Under the pieces are notes generated by a model. That model saw only the letters and a program-made list of their open reading frames with translations, made no database searches and was not told where the DNA came from. The position numbers and the translations under genes are program-made. A stretch of 64,000 bases of DNA, from assembly GCA_037178855.1 (NCBI GenBank), contig JASJZC010000001.1, forward strand, positions 682,001-746,000. The letters run 5' to 3'. Position 1 is the stretch's first letter; each line of letters opens with the position of its first letter. Below, in pieces: positions 54,407 through 64,000 of the stretch. Origin of the DNA: Oscheius sp. JU75 (lineage: Eukaryota; Nematoda; Chromadorea; Rhabditida; Rhabditidae).

Positions 54407-57400
54407 ATGAGGATATACTCCTCACCAAATGGAATTGTCCTAGAACTATCGGGAAGTCGTCTTTGTTTCAGCCCCAATGGGAAGATTTCACCGGTTACAG
54501 GTCAGTTCCTAATAGACAGAAAGATAGAGAGAGACAGAGAGACAGAGTTAATTTCAGAGCCGATCCCCGAAGCCAGTCTCTGTGGAGATGTCCATTTCTT
54601 CCTGGGGAAGTTGGTAGTCGAGGAAGTCTCTTATCTTCTAGTAGTCACTCAGGCCATCCAAGTTGGACAGTTCAGACTCCCAAAGGTAAATAGAGTTCCT
54701 ATTATTTTGTTGGAATGCCTAAAAAATTTTCTAAGGGAAACCAAAGAGAAAAATCACTTTTCGAACCTGGATCCTGCGGACCGCAGTCGGCACTCTTCCC
54801 AGTTGCGCCTAATGGAAAGAGTTGCCACGCGAAAATATTACTGTAGACCACGGTTGTGTCAAATTCAGTGACATTACAGTTTTCTTCTCTTTCTTTCTGG
54901 GTCCAAACAGACTTAATTTTCTCAATTTCAGACCGCTCCAATATACCGCATCGAGAAGGTCTGTGCCATTCCTCTAGGCTCCGACGAGAGGACATTGAGC
55001 AAGTGCATTGAGGACAGTCTAGCTACAGGGCGACTACAGAAGGGAAAGGAGAAGATTTTGAGATTTGTACAGGACAAAATTAGTGAGTTTCTTAACCAGT
55101 ATTTGAACATTTTTGACAGACTCTGCCCCACCACCTGTCATACTCGAAGTTCTAAGACTGTTCAATGAGAATCCGGATTTCTACTACTGTAGGGAGAGAG
55201 ACATTACCCTGTCCACACAGAACTACTTTTCTGGAAAAGACGGCAATAGGGAATTCTACTGGAATCGGAATGTACTGAACTGTCTGGATGGGTTGAATGA
55301 GGAGGAGAGGAAGATTTGGTAGGTGGGGGGAAAGAGACACAGACGGAGAGACACAGAGGCAGAAAGACAAAGAGACAGGCAGAGTAGAAATTTTCCAGGA
55401 TCGTCCCCGTTATTCAAGGCTTCGTTCGCAGCGTTGAACTCTCCCTCATTGAAGACTCTCAAGTCCCAACTATCATGCAGCTGACTCTCATCTCTAGACG
55501 GTCCGTGAACCGAGCTGGAGCTCGGTACTTGAGAAGGTGAGTCGTTTGTTGCCACTGTAACTCTCACTCACTTCCAGAGGGATCGACATGGACTCCAACG
55601 TGGCCAACTTTGTTGAATCCGAACTCATTTTGAACATCTTCGATCACCACCTGTCCTTTGTACAGGTCAGAGGGAGTGTTCCTCTGTTCTGGAGTCAAAA
55701 GGGATTCAAGTATCGTCCGCCTCTGGTCATAGACAAACCGTTGGAAGAATCTAGTCCGTACTTTGAGAAGGTATGTACTGTCTCTCTGTCTCGCTGCCTC
55801 TCTGCCGCTCTGCCTTCATGTCTCTCTGTCCGTCTGTCTAACTCTCTACTTTTAGCACATGACCACTCTGACCGCCGAGTACGGAACCCCTCTGATCGCC
55901 ATCAACCTTGTGGATCAGACCGGTCGAGAGCTCCAGCTTGCCAAGAGTTACATAGAGGTACCATAACCCCACAGTAAATCAAAGTTCTTTGATTTCAGCA
56001 CAGTATGAGACATAGCTCCGAAAATTTAATATTTGTCAGTTTCGACCTTCACCGTCACTGTCGAGGACTCCGTTTTGACAGAATCTCCACTCTTCTCTCT
56101 GCTATTGAAGTCGAACTGAACAATCTGGGCTTCTGCTGGGTAGACAAGACCGGCGAGGTGGTGCGGAGACAGACGGGGGTGGTCAGAACGAACTGTGTGG
56201 ATTGTCTGGATAGGACCAATGTCGTACAGGGCAACATCTCACAGTTCGTCTGTATGAAACAGGCACAACGACTGGGAATCTTTGGTCCACTGTGTGATCC
56301 TCCAGAAGCATTGGTCAACATCCTGCAGACACTATGGGCAGACAATGGAGACGCTATTTCGACGCAGGTGAGAGAGACAGAGACAGAGACAGTTTTTCAG
56401 TACGCCGGTACCGCAGCTCTCAAAGGCGACGTGACCCGAAGCGGTGAGAGAAAACTGGTCGGAATAGTGAAAGACGGCTACAATAGTGCCTCCCGGTACT
56501 ACCTCTCTCATGTCAAGGATACAGCCCGTCAAAAAGCTATGAATCTTCTTCTGGGAGTGCCAGACCAAGGTATGGGAGACAGAGATAGTGGCAGTAACCC
56601 TTCAGGAACCGAAACAATGTCCGAGGTGGTCGACATCGAGGATGCTGAAGAAGACGAGAGCGTCTCTCGACTTGTCAACGAGACCATTCACTTCCTGTTA
56701 CCAGAGAATGAAGTGGTCGTGGGTGGCTGGGGTCTGGTAGACGCTCAAAATGGAGGAGACAGTGTGGATTCTATACTGCTACTGACCAGGTAGGGAAGAG
56801 AGATGACAGTGATTCGAGGGTCCTATCGCTGGGGGGCCAGAGACAAACTTTTAACATGGGAGGAGAGATAAAGACACAGAGAGACAGAGAGACACTGACA
56901 GGAACAGCAGCTGCAAGACAGTGACAGAGATACAATTCGACCTGTCAAGAATGATTCTGCATAAAGAAACTTCCAGAAAGTGTCTCCACGTCGCCACATA
57001 TGACGACGACTCCCAGAAGCTCATCGATGTCCGAATGCTGCCTCTCATGGAGCTTGAGCGCCTCGAACTCGGTCAATACTCTCGTTCCTCACCGGTCTGT
57101 CTCCGAATTCAGCAGAAAACCGACCAGGCCGTGGCCACACTCCACCCGGCCAAGACCCGTCTATTCAACAACGTTGCAATTCGTCTGAAAAGTCAGGAAG
57201 AGGCCGATGAGTACATCGAATCCATTGCTGAGCAGGTTTGGAGCCTGAATAGACAGAAAAATCGTTTTTTAGATCCGAGTGACGTACCACATGGGCTGTG
57301 CGAAGGAGCTGGAACTAGTCAGTGGTGCCAAACTGACTGTCAATCGACAAAACACGGCCAAGTGAGTTTTGCCATAACATCTGTTAATTTTCTAAGGTAT

Positions 57401-58641
57401 TTGTGATTCTATCCGTTGGTTTCATGCAAAATTGGCATGCCAGCTTGTCAAAGATGTCATGCAAAGGGTTGTTCAACAATTAGGTGACAAGTGACATGGA
57501 TGGCTTGAAATTGACATGATCTGATTGACAGATGAACGTGAGAAAGCTGGTTTATAAGCAGAACATGCCTTTCTTGGCGACAAAGAGATGATACCAGTCG
57601 TCTACCTTTCGGAAAACCGAAAAACATCGAGTGGGACCAGCAGGTTGTTTACAGAGTCTGAGGAAAAAAACTGTTGAAATGGGGTGCGGTTGAAGGATGC
57701 AGTCTATCAGAGACGTGAAGAAGGGAGGCAGTCAAAGAAATTGGCATGAGGTATTGAAATTGACATGAGTAGGTCGATAGAAAGGCTTATGTCATACAGA
57801 GGAAATGTGAGACAGGCTGAGAACAGTGGTGAACTAATCTCTGCCACAGCATAGATCGGTAGAGAGAGGATTCACAGATCATGAAAAAACATCAGGGGGA
57901 CCCTTATGTCCAGTCCAAAAATGTTCGAGATTATCGAGCGGTCGCGCTACAAAAAAATAGGGGGGGGGACTTTGGAGCAAGAAGTGGCATCGCCAATAGC
58001 TTTTGATGGCAGGAATCCACTTGACCGTAGACTGAAAGACAGTCTAATTAGATGACAGACTGATGTGAACAGAAAAAGATAAGAACATGCGGCCTACGTG
58101 ACAGACTGACAAAGTCGAAAAGTGACAAGTTTCGAAAACTGAGACGGACAAGAAGGATGCTGGCCAATAGCAGCAGATTGACAGAAAAACAGCCAGCTTT
58201 CTCAAAAGACACTTACAGAAAAGCCTTTGCCTCGATGACATCCGCTCTGAAGACAACGCTCCGAAAGAATCAGCCCTCGAGTCTTCAAGTTAGAAGTAAG
58301 TCTTAAAACAACCAAGAAAACATAAACCTCCAGAAGAACCAACTCCCAGCTCCGGAGAAGACAGCGGAACAGTGACACCGATCCCAGAGGAGGCCTCACC
58401 GGCCATGGATCCGCATCACTTCAGCGATGACACTGCTGTCGTTCAGCTAGGCGATCGGATCGCAGTCCCGTTAGAAGTGAGACCCTCTTCTTCAGAAGGC
58501 CACCTGGTGGACAGGACCGCGTCAAACTTTGTCTCGAGGCTACGTGGCCTGCCTTTCATGAGAGGTCAAGAAAGGCCCGATCCTTTAGAGTCCTACTCTA
58601 GTCAAATGAACGAGTCCCATACTCGGTTCATCATGCTCTGA
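54407..58641 (+). CDS. INPP5F: SAC2/INPP5F phosphoinositide phosphatase
   Basis: Fourteen exons in phase, 844 residues: 54407-54500, 54558-54685, 54932-55082, 55120-55318, 55399-55536, 55578-55770, 55856-55957, 55999-56367, 56401-56569, 56606-56789, 56902-57235, 57273-57361, 58219-58295, 58334-58641. SAC domain with RRSVNRAGARYLRRG, RGSVPLFWSQ and the catalytic CX5R(T) loop TNCVDCLDRTNVVQ. A hSac2 homology domain follows (RMILHKETSRKCLHVATYDD through ADEYIESIAEQ), then a Ser/Pro-rich tail. INPP5F dephosphorylates PI4P on early endosomes. In-frame 36-base intron 56570-56605. The intron at 57362-58218 has ATTGACATGA-like repeats. AATAAA 58740-58745 faces that of rpl-13. Confidence 0.93.
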
Positions 58642-58805
58642 AAATCTCCGCCTTGAGCTTATTCCATGCATTTGTGCTGTACATTCTCCATTGCATAATT
58701 TTCACTCAGTCCTGTGATAAGAAGTCTCTACCCTTAGCCAATAAAGGTCTTTATACACATCTCAACTTTATTGAGAATAACAATAACAAAATGGAGAAGT
58801 CCTCC

Positions 58806-59741
58806 TTATTTGTCAGCTTCGGCGGCCTCCCTAGCCTTCTTCTCACGCTTTCCAAGGAACTTAGCATCGGCACGGATTCGGCGAAGGTGACGGAAGATTT
58901 TGACCTTTCTTTCAGCCTCGGTGATGGCACGTGGGGCTTCGGGCTCGTATTTGTCGGAAACGGGGAGGACATCTCCACGGAGCTGGGCGGCGACCTTGAG
59001 CTCTTCGGCCTAAAATAGATGTTGTGACGAGAGCACAGAAAAATATCTCACGGAGCTATCTCCCTTCTTGGGCTGGCTGAGCTTCTTGGGGAACAGAATA
59101 AGCTTAGACTTGTACTCCTTCAGACGCTCGACGTTGGCCTGGAAATGGTTGTTTAGCGGAGTCTAGGACGATTGTCGTGACAGCATGATAAGAAAGAGAA
59201 TGAAACCAACCTTGAGTCCTTCAACAGATTTGTTGGTTCTGCGGAAATCGACGGCGATGCCGATGGTTTTGGCCTCGCGCTTTCCGACTCCGGCGGCCTT
59301 CAGCTCCTGGAGGGTGAATCCGCGTCCGAGACGGACCTTCGAGTTGTAGCGCTGGCTGGGGCAGTGGACTACGGATCTGAAAAACACGGGATGAATGAGA
59401 CGTCATGAAAGATGCGAGAAATGTAGGCGATATTCTATCACCATACGGCACGAAGTCGCATGGTGTCAAACAACCGTCGTCGCTCTTGCACCTCTTAGGA
59501 TCCCCAAAACCGAATTAATTGTTGAGGGGAGCTGTATGAGTGCCCTATAAGAAAAATGAAGCAGTGAAACACACCTGAGGAGTCCAGAGACGGGGCGGGG
59601 AGCGACTTCGCTGGCCTTCTTCAGACGGTTTTCTCTTCTACGGAGCTTGCGGCCGGGCTGGTTGAACCAGGTCTTGATCCTCTTGTGCCAGTGCTTGCGG
59701 AAGTGGGCATTGCCCAACATCTGGTTACCCTTCGGCGCCAT
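58806..59741 (-). CDS. rpl-13: 60S ribosomal protein L13 (eL13)
   Basis: Exons 59575-59741, 59211-59376, 59052-59138 and 58806-59009, in phase, 207 residues, the usual eL13 length. Starts [20 protein letters not shown], continues [36 protein letters not shown] and [20 protein letters not shown], and ends in a charged Lys/Ala/Glu tail. Cytosolic large-subunit protein. An acceptor-like CCTTACAG sits about 8 bases upstream of the ATG. Minus-strand AATAAA at 58767-58772. Codon use is noticeably GC-rich at third positions, as expected for high expression. Confidence 0.97.
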
Positions 59742-59763
59742 TGTACCCTCTGTAAGGACAAAT

Positions 59764-60207
59764 TTAGCTAAAGAAAAAACGAAGAATGAGAAAATACGGC
59801 AATTTCCATGGGGCGTTCGAAAAAAATTGCAAAGGACAGAATACAAGACTCTTGCGAGTAATTTGCAAAAGAAAGCACGTGAGATCTAAAGAAAATTGGC
59901 CAAAACGAGGTAATACAAAACAAATAACGAGAAACGACACCCCTGATAGTTTTCCACAGAATTTTGACCTCTCCATGACGAGGCAGTCTTTCAAAGCTAT
60001 TTTACAAGAAAAAATGGTGCAGAAAACATGAAAATAACGATGAAAAAATGAAAAAGGCATAGGAAAAGGATCTTCAGCAGTTATAATTCTCCGCTGCGGA
60101 TTACGGTGTCGCAAATTGATCGACAGGGCTTTCGTGACGAGACCTGGGAGGCCCGGTTGGCGCCGATTCAAACCTCGTTTTTGGTTTTTCGGTTGTTCGG
60201 TGGCCAT
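59764..60207 (-). CDS. hypothetical open frame upstream of rpl-13
   Basis: Starts MATEQPKNQKRGLNRRQPGL after an acceptor-like ATTACAG. The first 48 residues look coding (basic, Arg/Gln-rich). The rest is hydrophobic and compositionally odd, so an undetected intron or a chance frame is likely. No family. Confidence 0.3.
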   Translation of the reverse strand: MATEQPKNQKRGLNRRQPGLPGLVTKALSINLRHRNPQRRIITAEDPFPMPFSFFHRYFHVFCTIFSCKIALKDCLVMERSKFCGKLSGVSFLVICFVLPRFGQFSLDLTCFLLQITRKSLVFCPLQFFSNAPWKLPYFLILRFFFS

Positions 60208-60565
60208 CTTCTGTAATTTTTTCTGGTAAAGATGGTGAGCAAGTGGTTCGAATAATTTGAAAAGGATTATTTTAAAAAGCTTGAGGAAAAATAGCGTAAA
60301 ACTGCGTCTCTCATCCTCTTCCCGTTTATGACCATGTGTTCTTCAAATTCTTCCTACTTCTGGCCTCTGTTTCGATCGTAGGAGCAAAACCAAGTAAAAA
60401 CAATGTAGTTCAAGCCCCGACGAAAAATGACGAATACCATTGATTTGAGAAGCAGGAGTTCCAGACGATGTCTGTTTTTTTCCTCTTGATTTCTAACTTT
60501 TCTGAAAAAATCTCTTCAGATTGACAAGGACTGACTGAAAAAACAGCAAAATATTGAGGAAAATT

Positions 60566-61080
60566 TTATGTCAATTTAGAAGCGTCTGTCAACTTGTTGA
60601 CGACCTCTTCCAGCGAGACTCTACTCGATGTGATAAGGAGTACTTTTGATCGCGATTTGGCTCCCTGAAAACTATTTTTTGGTTAGAAAAAGTAGAAGAA
60701 CCTTGTCAAAGTCGAGCTCGCTCTTCCTCAAACCCAGAAGCTTGCCGATGTAGTCGAGAAGCTCGTCGTTGGCTTGACCGTCTCGTGGAGGAGCGGCTAT
60801 GGCCACGCCGACTTCCGATTCACCGATATCTGTGGAAAAGTTGAGGAGATGAGCAGAAATGGCGTACCTGTGACCGTGCTGATTTTGGCTCCCGGCTTCG
60901 CATGTATCCTCAGCACAATTTGCCCATTTTGATTGGAGGAGACGGCCTTGTCGATGTCCTTGGCGCTTGGAGGATTCTGAAACGTAGATTTTTCGACCAT
61001 TAGAGACCAAAAATTACAGTGCTGGTCTTCTTGGTCGATTTTCCCATGGCTGCCGAATTTGAGACGAGCCTTTTCAGCAT
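60566..61080 (-). CDS. UPF0235 / DUF167 protein (C15orf40-like)
   Basis: Exons 61018-61080, 60868-60976, 60702-60829 and 60566-60664, in phase, 132 residues. After a short basic start (MLKRLVSNSAAMGKSTKKTS) comes the complete DUF167 fold: IVLRIHAKPGAKISTVTDIG, VGVAIAAPPRDGQANDELLD, YIGKLLGLRKSELDFDKGAK and SRSKVLLI. The PRDGxAN motif and the KSR-type segment are family marks. The family is conserved from bacteria (YggU) to man; its role is not firmly known. The first Met could give a mitochondrial presequence and the second (residue 12) a cytosolic form; which is used cannot be told. Confidence 0.92.
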
Positions 61081-62108
61081 GTAAGCGACCCTGAAAACTT
61101 TTTTTTTTCACTTTCCAAGAAACGTCCAACAAAACGCTTTATCTGGTTGGGTATCGGAGCAAAACACAAACAACCACCCCCTGGTCTCTGTGTAAGAACT
61201 GGATGGGCAGTTTTGGGCTTGCAGCAGCCGACAACTAGTCTCTTTTCTTCTTTCTTCCTGAGTTTTTAGTCGTTTCCCCATAAGCAACTCCTGTGAACAT
61301 GCGAATAACGTCAAGGACTGTTTACAGAAAACTGCAGGCCATCGTCTGATGAAATTTTATCGCCAGAACCGTGTTGTTTTAGTCCCCGAGACTGACTGTT
61401 TTCGAGCCTGCTCCATCGATTTCTAAAGCTATTTTTATACTATGGATCATAAAAATGAAGCTGCATAGCCTACGCTCAAGATAAAAGTCAATGAGTTGCT
61501 CGAAAAGGATATTTTCCCATCGGCTATCGATTTTCACTTGATTTTTTTGCCGTAAGATCTTTTCAATTTTCTCGCGCATTTTATTTCTGGCGCGCTTTTG
61601 TGTAAATTGAATTCTTCTGGCTATTTTGAGCCGATTGCACAAGATAAATCGATTTCTGCTGCAAGCTTTTGTTGCTTTGGGGTCATCTACTGGCAACAGC
61701 CGCTGTTAGTCTCTTCTTCACGTGAACCGTTCCAAATCAGCACTTTTTCTCGTAAAAAATAGTATTTCGTAACCTAGGAACAAATGGAAAAGCCACGTAA
61801 ACATTGTTCTTTGAGTAGGGGGCTTCCCCGAAAGAACTTTCACAATCGGGGTGGAGTGTACTTTGTCCCTGAGAGAGTGCGGGTGACCCCACCAGTTATA
61901 AATGGGGGGTAGGCCGACGATTTTTGCAACAACCTGGTTCCGTAACCCTTGTCCTCCCGCTATCTTTTTCTTATCTCTCCGATTTCCATGAAAACTGCTT
62001 CAGAACCACCACCCACCCATCCCCCATACTTACTTACCTGTTTTTTCCCGGCAGTTCTTGTCTCTGTTATTAATCTAAGGTTCAGAACAAAACATTGTCA
62101 CAGACAGG
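61081..62108. other. divergent promoter region
   Basis: Between the UPF0235 gene (minus) and the perilipin-like gene (plus). Apart from a TATA-like element at 61896-61903 no feature is seen. Confidence 0.45.
61896..61903 (+). promoter_or_regulatory. TATA-like element
   Basis: TTATAAAT, about 205 bases before the perilipin-like ATG; would place a start site near 61930 with a leader or an outron. Confidence 0.4.
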
Positions 62109-63725
62109 ATGACCGACGTCAGTGCGCAACAACAGCCCCTTGACCACGAGAGCTCCTACTACACTCAAATTATGGACCATCCCATGGTTCAGCAGGTGAG
62201 AAAATGTTCATAAATACAGACAGGCAGTCAATAGTCGTCCAGTCATAACAGAGACTCTCTGTCAAGGACTGTCGCTTTTTCTCGTCCAGAGGATCTTAGG
62301 CAGTAGCCGTTCCTGTCTGATTCTCTATAAAGCTTGATACCCTGTCTCTGTGGAAGAGTGACCCTTCCCCTTCGGTAGTAGCCTGGAAATACAGACTATC
62401 GGATCAGAATTGTCTCTGTATGGGTGATGTTTTTACTATTACCAGGACTCCTGCCCTACTGGTCCAGTTGTCTGGGAATAGAGGCGACTGTTTGCTGCCT
62501 AGAAGTCTCTTTCTCTCACCCCAACTCTCACAAAATCTATCCTCTTCAGGCCCGCAGCACCTACGACTGGGCTAAGCAACAGAACTCCTACCTCGGATCC
62601 ACCTTGGACAGCGTCGAGCAACGTGCCTCTGGAGCCGTCCAAGCTGTTCACCGAAAATATAGCGAAACCTACGAGAACTATTATGTCCGTCCCAAGGAAG
62701 CCGTCTACGAGAACGGAAAATGGGTCCTGGAGAACGGAAAAAATGCCGCCATCCATACTGGAACCATGGCTCTCGGAGCTAGTGTCTTAGCTACCCAGCT
62801 AGCTCTTCAGATCACTATCGGAAGTGCTAACTTGGTCCTAGACGGAGCTGGAGCCGTTGTCAGTGCCGGGAAGGGTGTAGTGACCAGCGTTAGACAGACT
62901 GAGCATGCTGTGGAGGAGAAGATCTGGACGGCAATCGCCGAGGCTCAAAGAATGGCCAAAGTACCAGTGGACAAGACTGCCGAGATGACTCATTCCTTCC
63001 TGGACATTGTCAATGCTCTCGTGGAGAGAACTCTTCATGTAAACATCCAGAATGAACCGGAGACATCGGTCAAGGACAGAGTGAAGAATCTGGCTCAGGC
63101 AGTGGTGTCCGGCTTGACTGCTAGAGTAAGTCAGGTGTCTCTGTCGTAGTTTTCCTTTTCAGGCCCACGAACAAGTTATCGACCCTGTCCAAGAACGAAC
63201 CCATACCCTTCTCGAGAACCTCAGCAAGAGCTTCGTCCTCGTCGATGTCGTCCGCTCCAAGAAGGAATGGGCTTTGGAAAAGTACGAGGAACTGTCATCT
63301 TCTGTCTCTGATCTCAAGGTCCGTCTCGAGAATGAGGCCAAACAGTACGGCGCCCGTCCGGAAGAGATGCTCATGAGGTTCATCCGCAACCGTTCTCAAC
63401 TGCTCAAGGAGCAGCTTCAGTCCCTGAAGAGCAAGCAACAAGAGGTAAGAGTACATGTCCCTCAGTCAGGCCATTGTCCTAAAGCCAACAACTGTTCTCT
63501 TTTTGAGATTGACACTGAGTTCAAAGACTGAAGGGCATTTATAAGTCTGACTCATAAGAAAAGATGAGAAGAACGAGAGATAGAAAAATAGAAACAGACA
63601 CAAACTGGCAGACTCTTTTCCAGATGTTCGGAAATGGAAACCGTCTCGAAGACACGATCAGCTACCTCCAAGGCCTCGACAATCAGCTCCGAGAAGCTAA
63701 CGACATCTACAAAGTCCGCGACGAG
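62109..63725 (+). CDS. plin-1: perilipin-like lipid-droplet protein, 3' end outside window
   Basis: Exons 62109-62195, 62550-63125, 63163-63444 and 63624-63725, in phase; 349 residues before the frame leaves through a GTATGC donor. It starts MTDVSAQQQPLDHESSYYTQ and has a PAT-like stretch (DHPMVQQARSTYDWAKQQNS, YLGSTLDSVEQRASGAVQAV). A hydrophobic Gly/Ala-rich middle (ASVLATQLALQITIGSANLV, AGAVVSAGKGVVTSV) precedes long amphipathic helices (KEWALEKYEELSSSVSDLKV). The layout fits a perilipin that coats lipid droplets through amphipathic helices, and the C. elegans plin-1 (W01A8.1) as I remember it. No catalytic motif. The name is a pattern-based call. Confidence 0.6.
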
Positions 63726-64000
63726 GTATGCAGTTATTTTTGTACTACCACGTGGTCGTTTTGTAAATATAGCAGCTCGTATTTACTAGTCCGAGCAGTG
63801 GCAGGAAGCCACGTGCTGTCGTCCCTGTCTAGGCTCGACAATTGATCGACAGCTGTTAGGTGAAAAAATAGCTGCATTGGTCACAAGCTAAAGTGAAGTG
63901 GAAGAGACAGAGAGACGAAGAGATAGAGAAAAAGAGAGACCGGGATACAGAGAGATAGAGTGACAGAAAGACAAAGAAACAGAAAATATCCACTTCCAAA
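63726..64000 (+). other. intron of the perilipin-like gene (incomplete)
   Basis: Begins with GTATGC and ends the window in a GACAGAGAGACGAAGAGATAG repeat; no acceptor within the window. Confidence 0.6.

Noticed and set aside
56332-56568. Antisense frame in INPP5F
   Set aside because: Shadow of coding exons 55999-56367 and 56401-56569.
59764-60207. Confident operon partner of rpl-13
   Set aside because: Only the first 48 codons look coding, and the distance and phase evidence are too weak to claim an operon.
1-64000. CRISPR arrays, prokaryotic operons or phage
   Set aside because: The repeats are irregular simple sequence, and genes have spliceosomal introns and poly(A) signals throughout.

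Overview
The window is animal nuclear DNA and almost certainly comes from a nematode. It has short AT-rich introns with TTTCAG acceptors, a complete cuticle collagen with an RPKR processing site, a Patched-related (PTR) protein, Ly6-like secreted proteins, and start codons a few bases downstream of splice-acceptor-like sequences, as expected for trans-splicing. From memory, five genes here (ric-19, SNIP1, ptr-2, tppp-1, rpl-13) have their C. elegans counterparts on one cosmid (C32E8, chromosome I). That would make this a conserved linkage block in a rhabditid-type nematode. I could not check this by search.

Layout, left part: a membrane-protein 3' end (1-692); a possible COMM-domain gene (1.5-2.2 kb); a five-finger C2H2 protein with a coiled-coil tail (2.6-5.4 kb) whose last intron holds a damaged serpin on the other strand; a small Cys-rich peptide gene; ric-19/ICA69 (6.2-8.4 kb); a convergent acyl-CoA synthetase (8.4-10.2 kb); SNIP1 (10.6-13.1 kb) with a small secreted-peptide gene nested in an intron; mitochondrial ribosomal protein S15 (13.8-15.7 kb); a PTR/ptr-2 gene (17.6-21.7 kb); tppp-1 (23.5-24.8 kb); and an AT-hook protein (26.5-26.9 kb) preceded by a perfect 46-bp palindrome.

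Middle part: an unidentified gene with a broken 3' frame (27.7-28.5 kb), two Ly6-like genes (28.6-29.1 and 30.6-31.4 kb), a UDP-glycosyltransferase (32.4-36.3 kb) and cdt-1 (37.2-41.5 kb). The last two each carry a long fold-back repeat in one intron. From 42 to 50 kb is a young accessory block: LINE fragments, a protein kinase-Kelch fusion gene (46.6-49.9 kb), and a decayed duplicate of it (43.1-46.5 kb) interrupted by a LINE with a clean 11-bp target-site duplication.

Right part: a cuticle collagen, a GKAP1-like coiled-coil protein, an INPP5F/SAC2 phosphoinositide phosphatase, rpl-13, a UPF0235 (C15orf40-like) gene, and the 5' part of a perilipin-like gene that runs off the window.

The genes are mostly independent housekeeping or neuronal functions; I see no pathway cluster. 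Gene models below were built by hand: exon lists are given only where reading phase closes across every junction, and weak junctions are marked. A striking genome-wide habit is that introns are built from degenerate GACAGA/TCTGTC repeats, and several very short introns are multiples of three with no stop codon.
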